This document shows positions 1-7,204 of a stretch of DNA of 44,187 nucleotides, in pieces (within the stretch, counting starts at the first letter, position 1; each line of letters begins with the position of its first letter). Source of the stretch: Dehalococcoidia bacterium (lineage in GTDB: Bacteria > Chloroflexota > Dehalococcoidia > GIF9 > AB-539-J10); NCBI GenBank assembly GCA_021157895.1, contig JAGGVQ010000015.1, positions 1 through 44,187 of the forward strand. The letters are read 5' to 3'. The notes under the pieces were generated by a model. The model saw only the letters and a program-made list of their open reading frames with translations, was not told the DNA's origin and did no database searches. Both the position numbers and the translations under genes were made by a program.

Positions 1-1
1 G

Positions 2-112
2 ATCAGCATGTCACGGAAGGGAAATCCCTATGATAACGCTACCATGGAAAGCTTTTTCAAGACGCTGAAATACGAGGAGGGGTACCTATGTGTGTTGGTG
101 GGATACGATTAG
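2..112 (+). pseudogene. IS3-family transposase orfB, 5' fragment with catalytic Glu
   Basis: Reading from base 2 gives a 36-residue open stretch to a TAG at 110-112. It contains SRKGNPYDNATMESFFKTLK, the conserved block around the third acidic residue (the Glu of MES) of the IS3-family DDE integrase core. The homology stops at about base 92, after the codons for YLC; the remaining residues and the stop come from the inserted DNA. The matching continuation is found at 1797. Family assignment is secure from the motif; the upstream part of the gene is not in the window. Confidence 0.85.
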
Positions 113-136
113 GTCAGTAGGTTATTGTTCAGGGAT

Positions 137-164
137 AATGTCAGTTAATGAAAGAGCTGACATT
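137..164 (+). promoter_or_regulatory. Hairpin that places the transposase start codon in its loop
   Basis: AATGTCAG (137-144) and CTGACATT (157-164) form a perfect 8-bp stem with a 12-nt loop that contains the ATG at 148. The left arm is also the inner part of the terminal inverted repeat. Such structures in other insertion sequences reduce translation from transcripts entering from outside; that role is inferred here from position alone. Confidence 0.5.
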
Positions 165-1734
165 GACTGCAAAAGAACAGAATAGGTTACAAACTCTAAA
201 TGGGGTATTGGAAAGACACTGGCCCATGCGAGAGGCGGCCAAAGTAATGGGAGTGAGTGAACGCCATGGATGGCGAATACTAGCAGCGTATCGAAAGGAG
301 GGCGCTGCTGCTCTGGCCCATGGCAATCGTGGCCGCGCACCAGCTAACGCCACGCCTTTAGCCATCCGCCAGCAGGTCCTTGCCATGGCCAAAGGACGCT
401 ATAGCGGGGTCAATCATACCCATCTAGCCGAACTTCTGGCTGAGCGGGAGGGGATAACGATTTCCCGCTCGACTTTACGGCGGGTTTTAACAGAAGCTGG
501 CCTGCCCAGTCCTCGATGCGGTAAGACTCCACGTCATCGATATCGGCGCCAGCGGATGCCTCAAGAAGGGATGTTATTGCAACTGGATGGCAGTCATCAC
601 TGTTGGTTGGAGGATCGAGGGCCGTGGCTGACCCTATTCCTGGCGATAGATGATGCCACAGGAACAGTCCCATATGCTCTTTTTGGGGAACGAGAGAATA
701 CACTGGGCTATTTTGAGCTCCTGAAAGTAATCATTGACCGGTGTGGGATACCCCTCGGTGTGTACACTGACCGACACTCTATCTTCCAGGTGGAGCGAGG
801 CCCGAATAATGGTACCGTCCCTCTCACCCAGTTTGGGCGCGCTCTAAGGGAACTGGGTATCACTCATGTGTTAGCTCATAGCCCGGAGGCAAAAGGACGG
901 GTAGAACGCGCCAACGGCACGTTTCAGGACCGTTTGGTGTCGGAACCACGGCTTAGCGGGGCCAGCAATATCACGGAAGCTAACTTGGTCTTGTGGAATT
1001 TCCTGCCCCGTTTTAACGAGCGCTTCGGCGTGCCAGCAACTCAATCAGGGCAAGCATACCGTCCAATAAGCTTAGAGACGGACACTGATGGTATCCTTTG
1101 TCTCAAGGAACGACGTCGCGTCGCTAGAGACAACACAGTGCAATATCGACAGCGGACGCTTCAACTCTTTCCCAATGCTGATAAGACTAGCTACGCTGGT
1201 GCCTACGTCGAGATACAAGAACGTCTGGATGGACAGATACTAGCTTGTTATCAGGGGAAAATTCTTACTCCACAGGATGCACCACGCCTGGCGGCGACAC
1301 TTCGCACTCAGGCAAACGACATCCCTGACTATCCTGCTTTGTGGAAAGAGCCACCACCTCCGAAACCAGCCAGAATCAGGAAATGGCGTAAGCGAAATCC
1401 TAAGTGGGTTGGTCCCCTTGCAGGTGACGGGAATTGGTATGAAGACCCGGTGAGGAAGAACAAACACAGAGATCTGACGCGGGCTGGAATGGAACGAGCG
1501 AGGCAGGCGGGTAAACAAATTGGCGTAATCCCAGTGGAAGAGCGGGAGGGATTTGCTGAAAGATTTGCTCCGATTCTCGCTCAGCTCGAACAGAAGACCA
1601 TAACTCGCCGGCAGGCTGCTAAGGAATTAAGCGTCTCCGGCCCCACATTAAAGCGTATCCTAGGCGACCACTTGGCCTCCGCCACACAGCAAGCACTTGT
1701 CGCAGATGGGGAACGAACCGCCTTAGTTGTTTGA
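148..1734 (+). CDS. ISNCY-family DDE transposase, full length
   Basis: A 528-residue transposase. Residues about 1-60 form an N-terminal helix-turn-helix segment (GVSERHGWRIL), followed by a second DNA-binding region with TISRSTLRRVL. The integrase core follows: D147 in LQLDGSHHCW, D208 in GVYTDRHSIF and E253 in KGRVERANGTFQDRLV are the probable catalytic triad. The C-terminal part has basic clusters near residue 400 and another HTH-like stretch near 500. The length is normal for the IS1202/ISNCY type and no frameshift is seen. There is no clear Shine-Dalgarno sequence before the ATG, and the start sits in the loop of a terminal hairpin, which suggests low expression. It may still be active. 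Confidence 0.88.
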   Translation: MKELTLTAKEQNRLQTLNGVLERHWPMREAAKVMGVSERHGWRILAAYRKEGAAALAHGNRGRAPANATPLAIRQQVLAMAKGRYSGVNHTHLAELLAEREGITISRSTLRRVLTEAGLPSPRCGKTPRHRYRRQRMPQEGMLLQLDGSHHCWLEDRGPWLTLFLAIDDATGTVPYALFGERENTLGYFELLKVIIDRCGIPLGVYTDRHSIFQVERGPNNGTVPLTQFGRALRELGITHVLAHSPEAKGRVERANGTFQDRLVSEPRLSGASNITEANLVLWNFLPRFNERFGVPATQSGQAYRPISLETDTDGILCLKERRRVARDNTVQYRQRTLQLFPNADKTSYAGAYVEIQERLDGQILACYQGKILTPQDAPRLAATLRTQANDIPDYPALWKEPPPPKPARIRKWRKRNPKWVGPLAGDGNWYEDPVRKNKHRDLTRAGMERARQAGKQIGVIPVEEREGFAERFAPILAQLEQKTITRRQAAKELSVSGPTLKRILGDHLASATQQALVADGERTALVV

Positions 1735-1796
1735 AAGGAGTCGGACTGACAAAATCGCTGAACATTAAACCCTGACATTTTCCCTTGACAACAACA

Positions 1797-1960
1797 TATG
1801 TGAGTATAAAACGCTAGCCGATGTGATGAATAGGCTCCCTTATTTTATCGAAGAGGTTTATAATCTCAAAAGGCTTCACTCAGCACTGGGTTATCGGCCT
1901 CCTGATGAGTTCGAGGAATTATTGGTTATGAAAGAAAACAGAAAGGAGGAATCCCACTAG
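1797..1960 (+). pseudogene. IS3-family transposase orfB, 3' fragment
   Basis: The reading frame that begins with the Cys codon at 1799 gives CEYKTLADVMNRL and then LKRLHSALGYRPPDEFEE, the typical C-terminal end of IS3-family orfB proteins, stopping with TAG at 1958-1960. It joins directly with the fragment ending near base 92 if the inserted element and one TATGTG copy are removed. Bases 1823-1943 are identical to the reverse complement of the last 121 bases of the window. Confidence 0.85.
1823..1943 (+). repeat. 121-bp inverted duplication, left copy
   Basis: This stretch of IS3 orfB matches the reverse complement of 44067-44187 at every base. The match ends at 1943, where the next base is A here and C in the other copy; on the other side it is limited by the window edge. 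The two copies face each other across about 42 kb. Confidence 0.95.
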
Positions 1961-2027
1961 ATCCTCCTGCCCCTTTCTGCCCAATAATAGGGGTGCAGTC
2001 CATAGTGTTAGTAGAATAGAGGTAAAG

Positions 2028-2903
2028 ATGAAAATACATAAAACTTTAAAACAAGAAGGGCGAAGCTTGTCCTTCGAATTCTTTGTCCCGAGAGATGGTC
2101 AGGGAGAAGCAGGATTAGACAAAGCCATCGCGACGCTAGGGAAATTTCAACCCACATTTGTTTCCATTACTCAGCAAAGCTCTGTTCCCAACAGTTTAGA
2201 AAGTACCAAGCGGGTGGTGATTTATATCAAGGACAATACCTTGTTAGAGCCCATGCCTCACCTCACCTGTGTGGAGCAAAATGAATCCCAACTCAGAGAA
2301 ACTCTGGAGAATTACCGTGCCCTTGGTATTGAAAATATTCTGGCTCTTAGAGGAGACCCTTATCCTAAGGCAGGGGAATTCTGCCCTCCTGCAGGTGGAT
2401 TTCGTCATGCTAAGAGTTTGGTTAAGCTTGCGTCGTCAATAGGGGGATTCTCTGTTGGCGTAGCAGTATATCCCGAGGGACACACTGAATCTCCGAACTT
2501 GGATATGGATATGAGCTATGTCAAGGAGAAGGTTGATGCTGGCTCTGATTTTGCCATTACCCAGATGTTCTTTCAAAATAGTTATTTCTATGATTTCATG
2601 GAGAGAGTTCGAAGTAAAAACATCAAGATACCCATTATCGCGGGAATAATGCCTGCTGTCCCCATTAGCAGGGTCAAGAGATTCAGCCAGAGATGTGGTG
2701 TTACTCTCCCCGAGAATGTGGCGCGTAGTATGGAGCAAGCCGGTAATTCTAAGGAGGATGCTGAGAAGGTAGCTATAGAACTTGCCATAAGGCAATGTGA
2801 AGACTTATTACATAATGGCATTCGCTATTTTCATTTTTTCACCATGAATCAAAGCGATGTGGTGGTAAAGATACTGAATAACCTTAGTGCAATAACTGAT
2901 TAA
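2028..2903 (+). CDS. metF: Methylenetetrahydrofolate reductase (MetF family)
   Basis: A 291-residue TIM-barrel flavoprotein of the MetF family, which reduces 5,10-methylene-THF to 5-methyl-THF for methionine synthesis or C1 metabolism. Recognisable segments are SFEFFVPRDG near residue 16, with the conserved Glu; FVSITQQSS; HLTCVEQN; NILALRGDPYP near residue 108, the FAD/folate region; and ITQMFFQNSYFYDF near residue 180. The length is normal. The start ATG at 2028 has GAGGT 5 to 10 bases upstream. The IS3 right end lies just 25 bp upstream, so the original promoter and any upstream operon partner have been replaced. The cofactor partner cannot be told from the sequence. Confidence 0.92.
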   Translation: MKIHKTLKQEGRSLSFEFFVPRDGQGEAGLDKAIATLGKFQPTFVSITQQSSVPNSLESTKRVVIYIKDNTLLEPMPHLTCVEQNESQLRETLENYRALGIENILALRGDPYPKAGEFCPPAGGFRHAKSLVKLASSIGGFSVGVAVYPEGHTESPNLDMDMSYVKEKVDAGSDFAITQMFFQNSYFYDFMERVRSKNIKIPIIAGIMPAVPISRVKRFSQRCGVTLPENVARSMEQAGNSKEDAEKVAIELAIRQCEDLLHNGIRYFHFFTMNQSDVVVKILNNLSAITD

Positions 2904-3054
2904 TATACTATGTTCTGGGAGAATGTTATAGAAGCTAGCATCTGGTTTGTTCTGGGAAATGTCTATTAGATACTTCCTTGGTTGTAAGGATCATTTTGGA
3001 ATAGAGAATCGAGGAGATGTATGAGAGGGTAACCTTGTGGATGAAGCAGGAATA

Positions 3055-3087
3055 GCAAGATCCCAAAGGGTTCCTTTGGGATCTTGC
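3055..3087. terminator. Strong hairpin between metF and the tRNA cluster
   Basis: A perfect 15-bp stem (3055-3069 with 3073-3087) with a 3-nt loop. It lies about 40 nt past the 3' end of the last tRNA of the minus-strand cluster and about 150 nt past metF, where two transcripts converge. There is no long T run on either side, so it is either a weak intrinsic terminator or an RNA-stabilising 3' hairpin. Confidence 0.55.
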
Positions 3088-3127
3088 CTTAAATGATAAC
3101 CACCATAGTTGGTGGATTACTATCTGG

Positions 3128-3199
3128 CTCCTCGGGCAGGACTCGAACCTGCAACCAAGCGGTTAACAGCCGCCTACTCTACCATTGAGCTACCGAGGA
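3128..3199 (-). tRNA. tRNA-Asn (GTT)
   Basis: A full cloverleaf on the minus strand: acceptor arm TCCTCGG paired with CCGAGGA, a TTCGAGT T loop, and anticodon loop CTGTTAA giving GTT. It is last in the five-tRNA cluster. CCA is not encoded. Confidence 0.95.
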
Positions 3200-3207
3200 A
3201 TATAATG

Positions 3208-3278
3208 CTGCCGAGCCTGGATTCGAACCAGGGCTAAGGGATCCAAAGTCCCCCGTGCTACCACTACACAACTCGGCA
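3208..3278 (-). tRNA. tRNA-Gln (TTG)
   Basis: Cloverleaf with acceptor TGCCGAG/CTCGGCA and discriminator G. The anticodon stem GGGGA/TCCCT encloses the loop CTTTGGA, giving anticodon TTG. It lies 8 bp upstream of tRNA-Asn in the direction of transcription. Confidence 0.94.
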
Positions 3279-3290
3279 TCACTCTTATCA

Positions 3291-3375
3291 TGCCGAAGGT
3301 CGGATTCGAACCGACACGGGAGCTGTCCCCCAACAGTTTTTGAGACTGCCGCGTCTACCATTCCGCCACTCCGGC
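3291..3375 (-). tRNA. tRNA-Leu (CAA)
   Basis: An 85-nt class II tRNA with a long variable arm. The acceptor GCCGGAG pairs with CTTCGGC and the discriminator is A. The anticodon stem GCAGT/ACTGT holds the loop CTCAAAA, so the anticodon is CAA, reading UUG. Confidence 0.95.
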
Positions 3376-3378
3376 GCA

Positions 3379-3453
3379 TGGAGCGGAAGACGGGATTCGA
3401 ACCCGCGACCTCCTCCTTGGCAAGGAGGCGTTCTACCACTGAACTACTTCCGC
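3379..3453 (-). tRNA. tRNA-Gly (GCC)
   Basis: Acceptor GCGGAAG pairs with CTTCCGC, the discriminator is T, and CCA is encoded (complement of 3379-3381). The anticodon stem CCTCC/GGAGG encloses TTGCCAA, anticodon GCC. Confidence 0.95.
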
Positions 3454-3456
3454 CAA

Positions 3457-3529
<73 letters not shown>

Positions 3530-3537
3530 GCGTGTGA

Positions 3538-3566
3538 AATCTATCATAGCATCAGCTTCAGGTCAA
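3538..3566 (-). promoter_or_regulatory. Promoter of the five-tRNA cluster
   Basis: On the minus strand, TTGACC (3566-3561) and TAGATT (3543-3538) are separated by 17 bp. Transcription would begin about 3531, just before the 5' end of tRNA-Phe at 3529. The spacing and the match to sigma-70-type boxes are good. Confidence 0.65.
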
Positions 3567-3648
3567 TTAGCAGAACCACAGAATACGGCAAGCTCTACAG
3601 CTGGACATATTATAAGATGTGCCTGCAGTAGGGCATGACAGATAAAAA

Positions 3649-4044
3649 TCATGTCTTAGCCCTAGGGGCAGTCCACTGTATTTTTTTTCCTCCTACGCCA
3701 AACAACATTTTAATACCCAGCCTATTACAAACTTCACTTTCCAGTATGGTGTCAGGTGTCTTATCTCCGCCATTAGCGAATATATCAGGCTTGAGTACTT
3801 CGAGTGTTTTGCATACAGACTCATCTTCATCGACTGCTATGACAACCCTGCTTACGTTTTTGAGAGATTCAAGAATCTCCTTTCTCTCTTCCTGAGGCAT
3901 AAATATATAACCCTTTTGCCGTAACAAAAAGTGATCATTATTTAGGATAACAATCACTTTACCATATTTAGCTGCTTCGTTTATCATCTGTATATGACCA
4001 ATGTGGAGAGGATCAAATCCTCCACTAACAGCTACAATCTTCAC
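3649..4044 (-). CDS. Small cytidylyltransferase-fold nucleotidyltransferase (RfaE-C/TagD type)
   Basis: A 131-residue single-domain nucleotidyltransferase. SGGFDPLHIGH at residues 7-17 is the HxGH nucleotide-binding motif of the cytidylyltransferase superfamily. VIVILNND and FMPQEERKEIL are also typical of the glycerol-3-phosphate cytidylyltransferase / ADP-heptose synthase C-terminal group. Such enzymes join CMP or AMP to a phosphorylated sugar or alcohol; the substrate cannot be fixed from sequence. The start is GTG at 4044-4042 with a strong AAGGAGGG 7 nt upstream. It appears to be a single-gene unit; about 245 bp separate it from the upstream pyrE, in which I see no further gene. Confidence 0.85.
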   Translation of the reverse strand: MKIVAVSGGFDPLHIGHIQMINEAAKYGKVIVILNNDHFLLRQKGYIFMPQEERKEILESLKNVSRVVIAVDEDESVCKTLEVLKPDIFANGGDKTPDTILESEVCNRLGIKMLFGVGGKKIQWTAPRAKT

Positions 4045-4289
4045 TGCTTATCCCTCCTTTCATATGTGGTCTTCGATTTCTCGTGTCTGTCATAGTGATA
4101 CAATTCACGTCTGATATTCTTATAGCTAAGGTTTTGTTTAATTATACTCTTACACCTTAATAAATATGAAATTTGTATAAAGCGACGATTAGCCGTTGTA
4201 TAAATTCAGGCAGCTGGGTTCTTGGTAGGATGAGTTGAATGCATGTTAATCTGATTACCAGTGTTTAGAGTGTTTAGTGGTGTATGCTT

Positions 4290-4859
4290 TTAGTTTTGAC
4301 TACCAAGTCTGGTCAGGGGAATGTTGGCAGCACACAAGGGACAGTCCTGAGGAGAATAAACTGTAGTGGGTGCCTGCAAGCAACTGAAGAGGGGAGCGCT
4401 AAAATCTAGCTCTTTTTCTGAGCTACGATTAACAAGTACTCCGATACCTACAACTATGCCGCCAAGTTGATTCACTACTCTAATTGTTTCCTTGACTGAA
4501 CTACCTGTAGTTAATATGTCGTCAACGATGAGTGTCCGCTCGCCGATCGCAATATTGAAGTCGCGCCGCAGTGTTCTTTCTCCCCCTTGCTTTTCGGCAA
4601 AGATGCCCCTCACGCCAAGCTGGCGAGCAGTTTCAAAACTAAGAATGATGCCACCAGTAGTTGGACCAATAACGAGGTCTATGTGGTGTTTCTTGAAATG
4701 TTGAGTGATAAGATGACATAACTTCTTGGTATAATCTGGATATTGCAGGATGCGGAATTTTTCCCAGTACACATCTGAGTGCAAACCTGAAGAAAGTAGG
4801 AAGTGCCCTTGTTTTACCGCTCCAGCTGCTTTGAACAGTTCGAATACATTGTTGCTCAA
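4290..4859 (-). CDS. pyrE: Orotate phosphoribosyltransferase
   Basis: A 189-residue enzyme that makes OMP from orotate and PRPP in pyrimidine synthesis. The PRPP-binding loop TLIVDDILTTGSSVKETI is complete near residues 108-125. GPTTGGIILSFETARQLG and FAEKQGGERTLRR provide the orotate and pyrophosphate contact regions of the family. The C-terminus has CPLCAANIPL, a small CxxC segment also seen in longer bacterial PyrE forms. The gene begins 3 bp after the lepB stop, so the two are almost certainly cotranscribed. Confidence 0.93.
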   Translation of the reverse strand: MSNNVFELFKAAGAVKQGHFLLSSGLHSDVYWEKFRILQYPDYTKKLCHLITQHFKKHHIDLVIGPTTGGIILSFETARQLGVRGIFAEKQGGERTLRRDFNIAIGERTLIVDDILTTGSSVKETIRVVNQLGGIVVGIGVLVNRSSEKELDFSAPLFSCLQAPTTVYSPQDCPLCAANIPLTRLGSQN

Positions 4860-4862
4860 TTG

Positions 4863-5432
4863 TTACCTCCTGCCGGGGGATAAAGAGATGTTGTCGATTT
4901 GCTGATTACAACTCGCATAGCTATATCCATGTATGATTCCCCATCTGTCTGCTGGCCAATAGATAAGGTAAGCTTTACCCACTATTTTCTCCCGTGGCAC
5001 TGTCCATCCTGTATGGGAATCATTGCTGTGATTGCGATTGTCCCCAAGCACAAAGTACTCATCTTCAGGGATTTGTTTGAGAGGCATAGTGTAGTATGGA
5101 GGCTCATTGACGTATTTTTCCTCCAGAGGAATGCCATTGATGAAAACCTTGTTATTCTTGATCTCCACTGTTTCTTGGGGTAGCCCGATAATTCGTTTAA
5201 TGAAAGGGTTATTTGAACTGAGTTCCTCTGGGGGTTGAAATACTATAACATCGCCGCGCTTGGGTTCTGAGAAAAAATAGCTTGCTTTATTTACCACGAC
5301 CCAATCACCATCTTGGATATTGGGAACCATGCAACAATATTCTACAGTATAACCTTGCATGGTAACTCTCAGTAGAGTAAATATAGCCAAAGCTATGAGT
5401 ATGGTTATACCGACGTCGCGGAGGATCCTCAT
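4863..5432 (-). CDS. lepB: Signal peptidase I with Cys in place of the catalytic Ser
   Basis: A 189-residue S26-family protein. Residues about 7-24 form one N-terminal membrane segment. KRGDVIVFQPP, FIKRIIGLPQETVEI with K79 as the general base, and GDNRNHSNDSHTGW are the conserved boxes C to E, so the fold is clear. In box B the family pattern SMxPT is CMVPN here: the nucleophile position is C34 (TGC at 5333-5331) and C33 stands before it. In E. coli LepB a Ser-to-Cys nucleophile is, to my knowledge, still partly active, so this could be a thiol variant or a degenerate paralogue. It leads a lepB-pyrE operon; no strong Shine-Dalgarno sequence precedes the ATG. Confidence 0.88.
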   Translation of the reverse strand: MRILRDVGITILIALAIFTLLRVTMQGYTVEYCCMVPNIQDGDWVVVNKASYFFSEPKRGDVIVFQPPEELSSNNPFIKRIIGLPQETVEIKNNKVFINGIPLEEKYVNEPPYYTMPLKQIPEDEYFVLGDNRNHSNDSHTGWTVPREKIVGKAYLIYWPADRWGIIHGYSYASCNQQIDNISLSPGRR

Positions 5433-5562
5433 AACTGGAAGTTATTTTATCACCACGCATAAACCTAAATCTAATATGCTTCGTTATATCGTGTAAGTAA
5501 ATAAATTGGAGGCTCGAGCAGTTCTTAAAAAAATATATCATGAAATATAAGGAGTGTGTTAT

Positions 5563-6306
5563 ATGCGAAAAGTTTGGTGGTTAATTCCTTCACTGGTGGT
5601 AGTCTTGGCGCTGGTAGCAGTTGGCTGTGCCTCCCAAAATCATGAGCTTGCTTATTCTTCCAGCCAGTCTTCGCAGCAAAACACGGGGATATGGGTTACT
5701 GGTACGGGGACGTCCATGGCAGTTCCTGATATTGCCAAAATTACCCTGGGTATTGAGGCTCAAGCTGAAACAGTGGCTAGTGCTCAGACTATGGCGACTG
5801 AAGCTATGGACAAAGTCATGCAAGCGCTACAGGCTGATGGGGTGGCCGAGAAAGATATCCAGACACAGAGGTATAGTATTTGTCCTGTAATAAAGTGGAA
5901 TGGGGGCGAGCAGACAACCACCGGCTACAGAGTTAGTAATATGGTGCTGGTTAAACTGCGAGATCTTGATAATGCTGGATCTGTGATAGATGATGTTGTT
6001 GATGCTGGGGGTGACCTTATTCGAATTCAGGGCATAACTTTTGCGGTAGACAACCCCATGCCATATTATGAGGCCGCCAGGGTTAAGGCAGTGCAAGATG
6101 CGTATGCCAAGGCAATACAACTGGCTGATACATCTGGCGTTCAGTTGGGGAAGCCTAGCTATATTTCAGACAGCTCTATCTACTGGCCATACAGGAATGA
6201 TTTTTGGGGATATAAGGATCAGGGAGCTTCTATGCCTGAAACTGCTATTAGCCCAGGAGAATTAGAGGTTTCAGTCAGTGTGCAAATAGTTTATACCATT
6301 CTCTAG
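5563..6306 (+). CDS. SIMPL-domain (DUF541) lipoprotein
   Basis: A 247-residue exported protein. The N-terminus is basic, then hydrophobic, then has a lipobox ending AVGC, so it should be lipid-anchored outside the cytoplasmic membrane. From about residue 45 the SIMPL domain begins: VTGTGTSMAVPDIAKITLGI, then AMDKVMQALQADGVAEKDIQT and EVSVSVQIVY at the C-terminus. The domain family is widespread and its biochemical function is poorly known. I chose the ATG at 5563 because AAGGAG ends 8 nt before it; an in-frame GTG at 5554 overlaps that site and is unlikely. It is divergent from lepB. Confidence 0.88.
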   Translation: MRKVWWLIPSLVVVLALVAVGCASQNHELAYSSSQSSQQNTGIWVTGTGTSMAVPDIAKITLGIEAQAETVASAQTMATEAMDKVMQALQADGVAEKDIQTQRYSICPVIKWNGGEQTTTGYRVSNMVLVKLRDLDNAGSVIDDVVDAGGDLIRIQGITFAVDNPMPYYEAARVKAVQDAYAKAIQLADTSGVQLGKPSYISDSSIYWPYRNDFWGYKDQGASMPETAISPGELEVSVSVQIVYTIL

Positions 6307-6362
6307 CATGAAGAATATATCAGCTTGTCTCAGGTTTTTCCTGGTGCTAATATCTGAGTGCC

Positions 6363-6435
6363 GGGCCGCTAGCTCAACTGGTAGAGCAGCTGACTCTTAA
6401 TCAGCAGGTTCAGGGTTCGAGTCCCTGGCGGCTCA
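6363..6435 (+). tRNA. tRNA-Lys (CTT)
   Basis: Acceptor GGGCCGC pairs with GCGGCTC, discriminator A. The anticodon stem GCTGA/TCAGC encloses CTCTTAA, anticodon CTT. Its 3' part has been used as an integration site, judging by the integrase remnant reading into it from the opposite strand. Confidence 0.95.
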
Positions 6436-6629
6436 TATTCAAATTCCGGCTTTTTTGCCAATTTTTGGCTGTCGTCAAGTCCTTTTGATAACAGTTTGCT
6501 AACATCTGGCCCTAGCATTTTATTGAAATTTTCGGCAGCAGTTCTCTACAGCTCTGCTACTACATTGTTGTAAGTATCAAGAGTGTGGGCAGCGCTGGCA
6601 TACCCCAGCCTTCTAGCTACTTCTTCGAA
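6369..6629 (-). pseudogene. C-terminal remnant of a tyrosine integrase at tRNA-Lys
   Basis: On the minus strand an 87-codon frame reads EEVARRLGYASAAHTLDTY and then NNVVAEL, the standard end of a phage-type tyrosine recombinase with its nucleophilic Tyr in LDTY. A TAG interrupts it where relatives usually have Gln, then the frame continues TAAENFNKMLGP, again family-like. The frame runs through the whole 3' part of tRNA-Lys in antisense and stops at 6371-6369. Upstream, homology ends at the pdxT stop codon, so about three quarters of the gene are deleted. Family assignment is by motif recognition. Confidence 0.72.
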
Positions 6630-7204
6630 GCGGCGGAGGTGACAATTTTTAAGAAATAGCCATGTAGCCTTGGATCTCCAGTTAGCTCAGGGTGAAAAGC
6701 AGTGACCAGCAACCTCCCCTGCCTGGCAGCTACGGGAGTGCCATCTGGTAATCTGGCTAGAATTTCTACCTTCTGGCTTGCGCTTTCAATAAAGGGGGCG
6801 CGGATAAAAACAGCGGGAAACGGTTTGTTTCCTAAGGCAGGGATTGATAATTCAGTCTCAAAACTGTCTGTCTGTCTCCCGAATGCGTTACGCCTGACTG
6901 TCATATCCATGAGGGCCAGAGTCTCTGTATCGAGATTAGAGATCTTCTTGGCAAGCAGGATCATCCCGGCACATGTGCCCCAGATGGGCGCGCCCCCCTT
7001 GGCTATTTCTCGCAGGGGTTGGGTGAGGTTAAAACTTTGCATCAGATTGAGCATAGCGGAACTTTCTCCCCCGGGGATAATAAAACCATCTTTTCCATCA
7101 AGCTCATCGGGCAAGCGAATGGGAGAAGCCTCTGCCCCCAGTTGTTGCATGATATGGATATGTTCCAAGAATGCTCCTTGCAAAGCAAGCACTCCTATTT
7201 TCAT
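6617..7204 (-). CDS. pdxT: Pyridoxal 5'-phosphate synthase glutaminase subunit
   Basis: A 195-residue class I glutamine amidotransferase that supplies ammonia to PdxS in PLP synthesis. LALQGAFLEHIHI at the N-terminus, IPGGESSAMLNL, the nucleophile C78 in GTCAGM, and the dyad H171/E173 in FHPELTGD are all present. It overlaps the nadE stop as ATGA. No pdxS gene is in the window, which is unusual because the two are often adjacent. The last few residues abut the integrase scar: normal PdxT sequence ends about YFLKIV and the final SAASKK may derive from the junction. Confidence 0.93.
   Translation of the reverse strand: MKIGVLALQGAFLEHIHIMQQLGAEASPIRLPDELDGKDGFIIPGGESSAMLNLMQSFNLTQPLREIAKGGAPIWGTCAGMILLAKKISNLDTETLALMDMTVRRNAFGRQTDSFETELSIPALGNKPFPAVFIRAPFIESASQKVEILARLPDGTPVAARQGRLLVTAFHPELTGDPRLHGYFLKIVTSAASKK

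Larger units (their letters stand above)
93..1796 (+). mobile_element. ISNCY (IS1202-like) insertion sequence, nested in the IS3 remnant
   Basis: An element of about 1.7 kb carrying one DDE transposase lies in the IS3 gene. Imperfect inverted repeats of 24 bp, about 20 matching, are at 121-144 and 1772-1795; both end in AATGTCAG on the inner side. The outermost bases TGTTG (93-97) and CAACA (1792-1796) also match as an inverted pair. TATGTG occurs at 87-92 and 1797-1802, so the simplest reading is a 6-bp target duplication with the element at 93-1796. The 28 bp between 93 and 120 have no partner at the right end, so the exact left boundary is uncertain. Confidence 0.7.
1..2002 (+). mobile_element. 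IS3-family element remnant, interrupted by an ISNCY-type element
   Basis: The window opens inside the integrase-core gene of an IS3-family element. The two pieces, 1-92 and 1797-2002, join conceptually into the normal C-terminal region of an IS3 orfB product. The right end is recognisable: the last 12 bases, 1991-2002, read GGGTGCAGTCCA, the reverse complement of the TGGACTGCACCC type of end common in IS3-family elements. The left end lies outside the window. The element is broken by the insertion described separately, so it cannot encode an active transposase from this copy. Its right end lies 25 bp upstream of the metF start codon. Confidence 0.85.

Noticed and set aside
93-1830. Long (23-29 bp) target duplication typical of some IS1202-type elements
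   Set aside because: Sequences flanking 121 and 1795 were compared and share nothing of that length; only TATGTG repeats.
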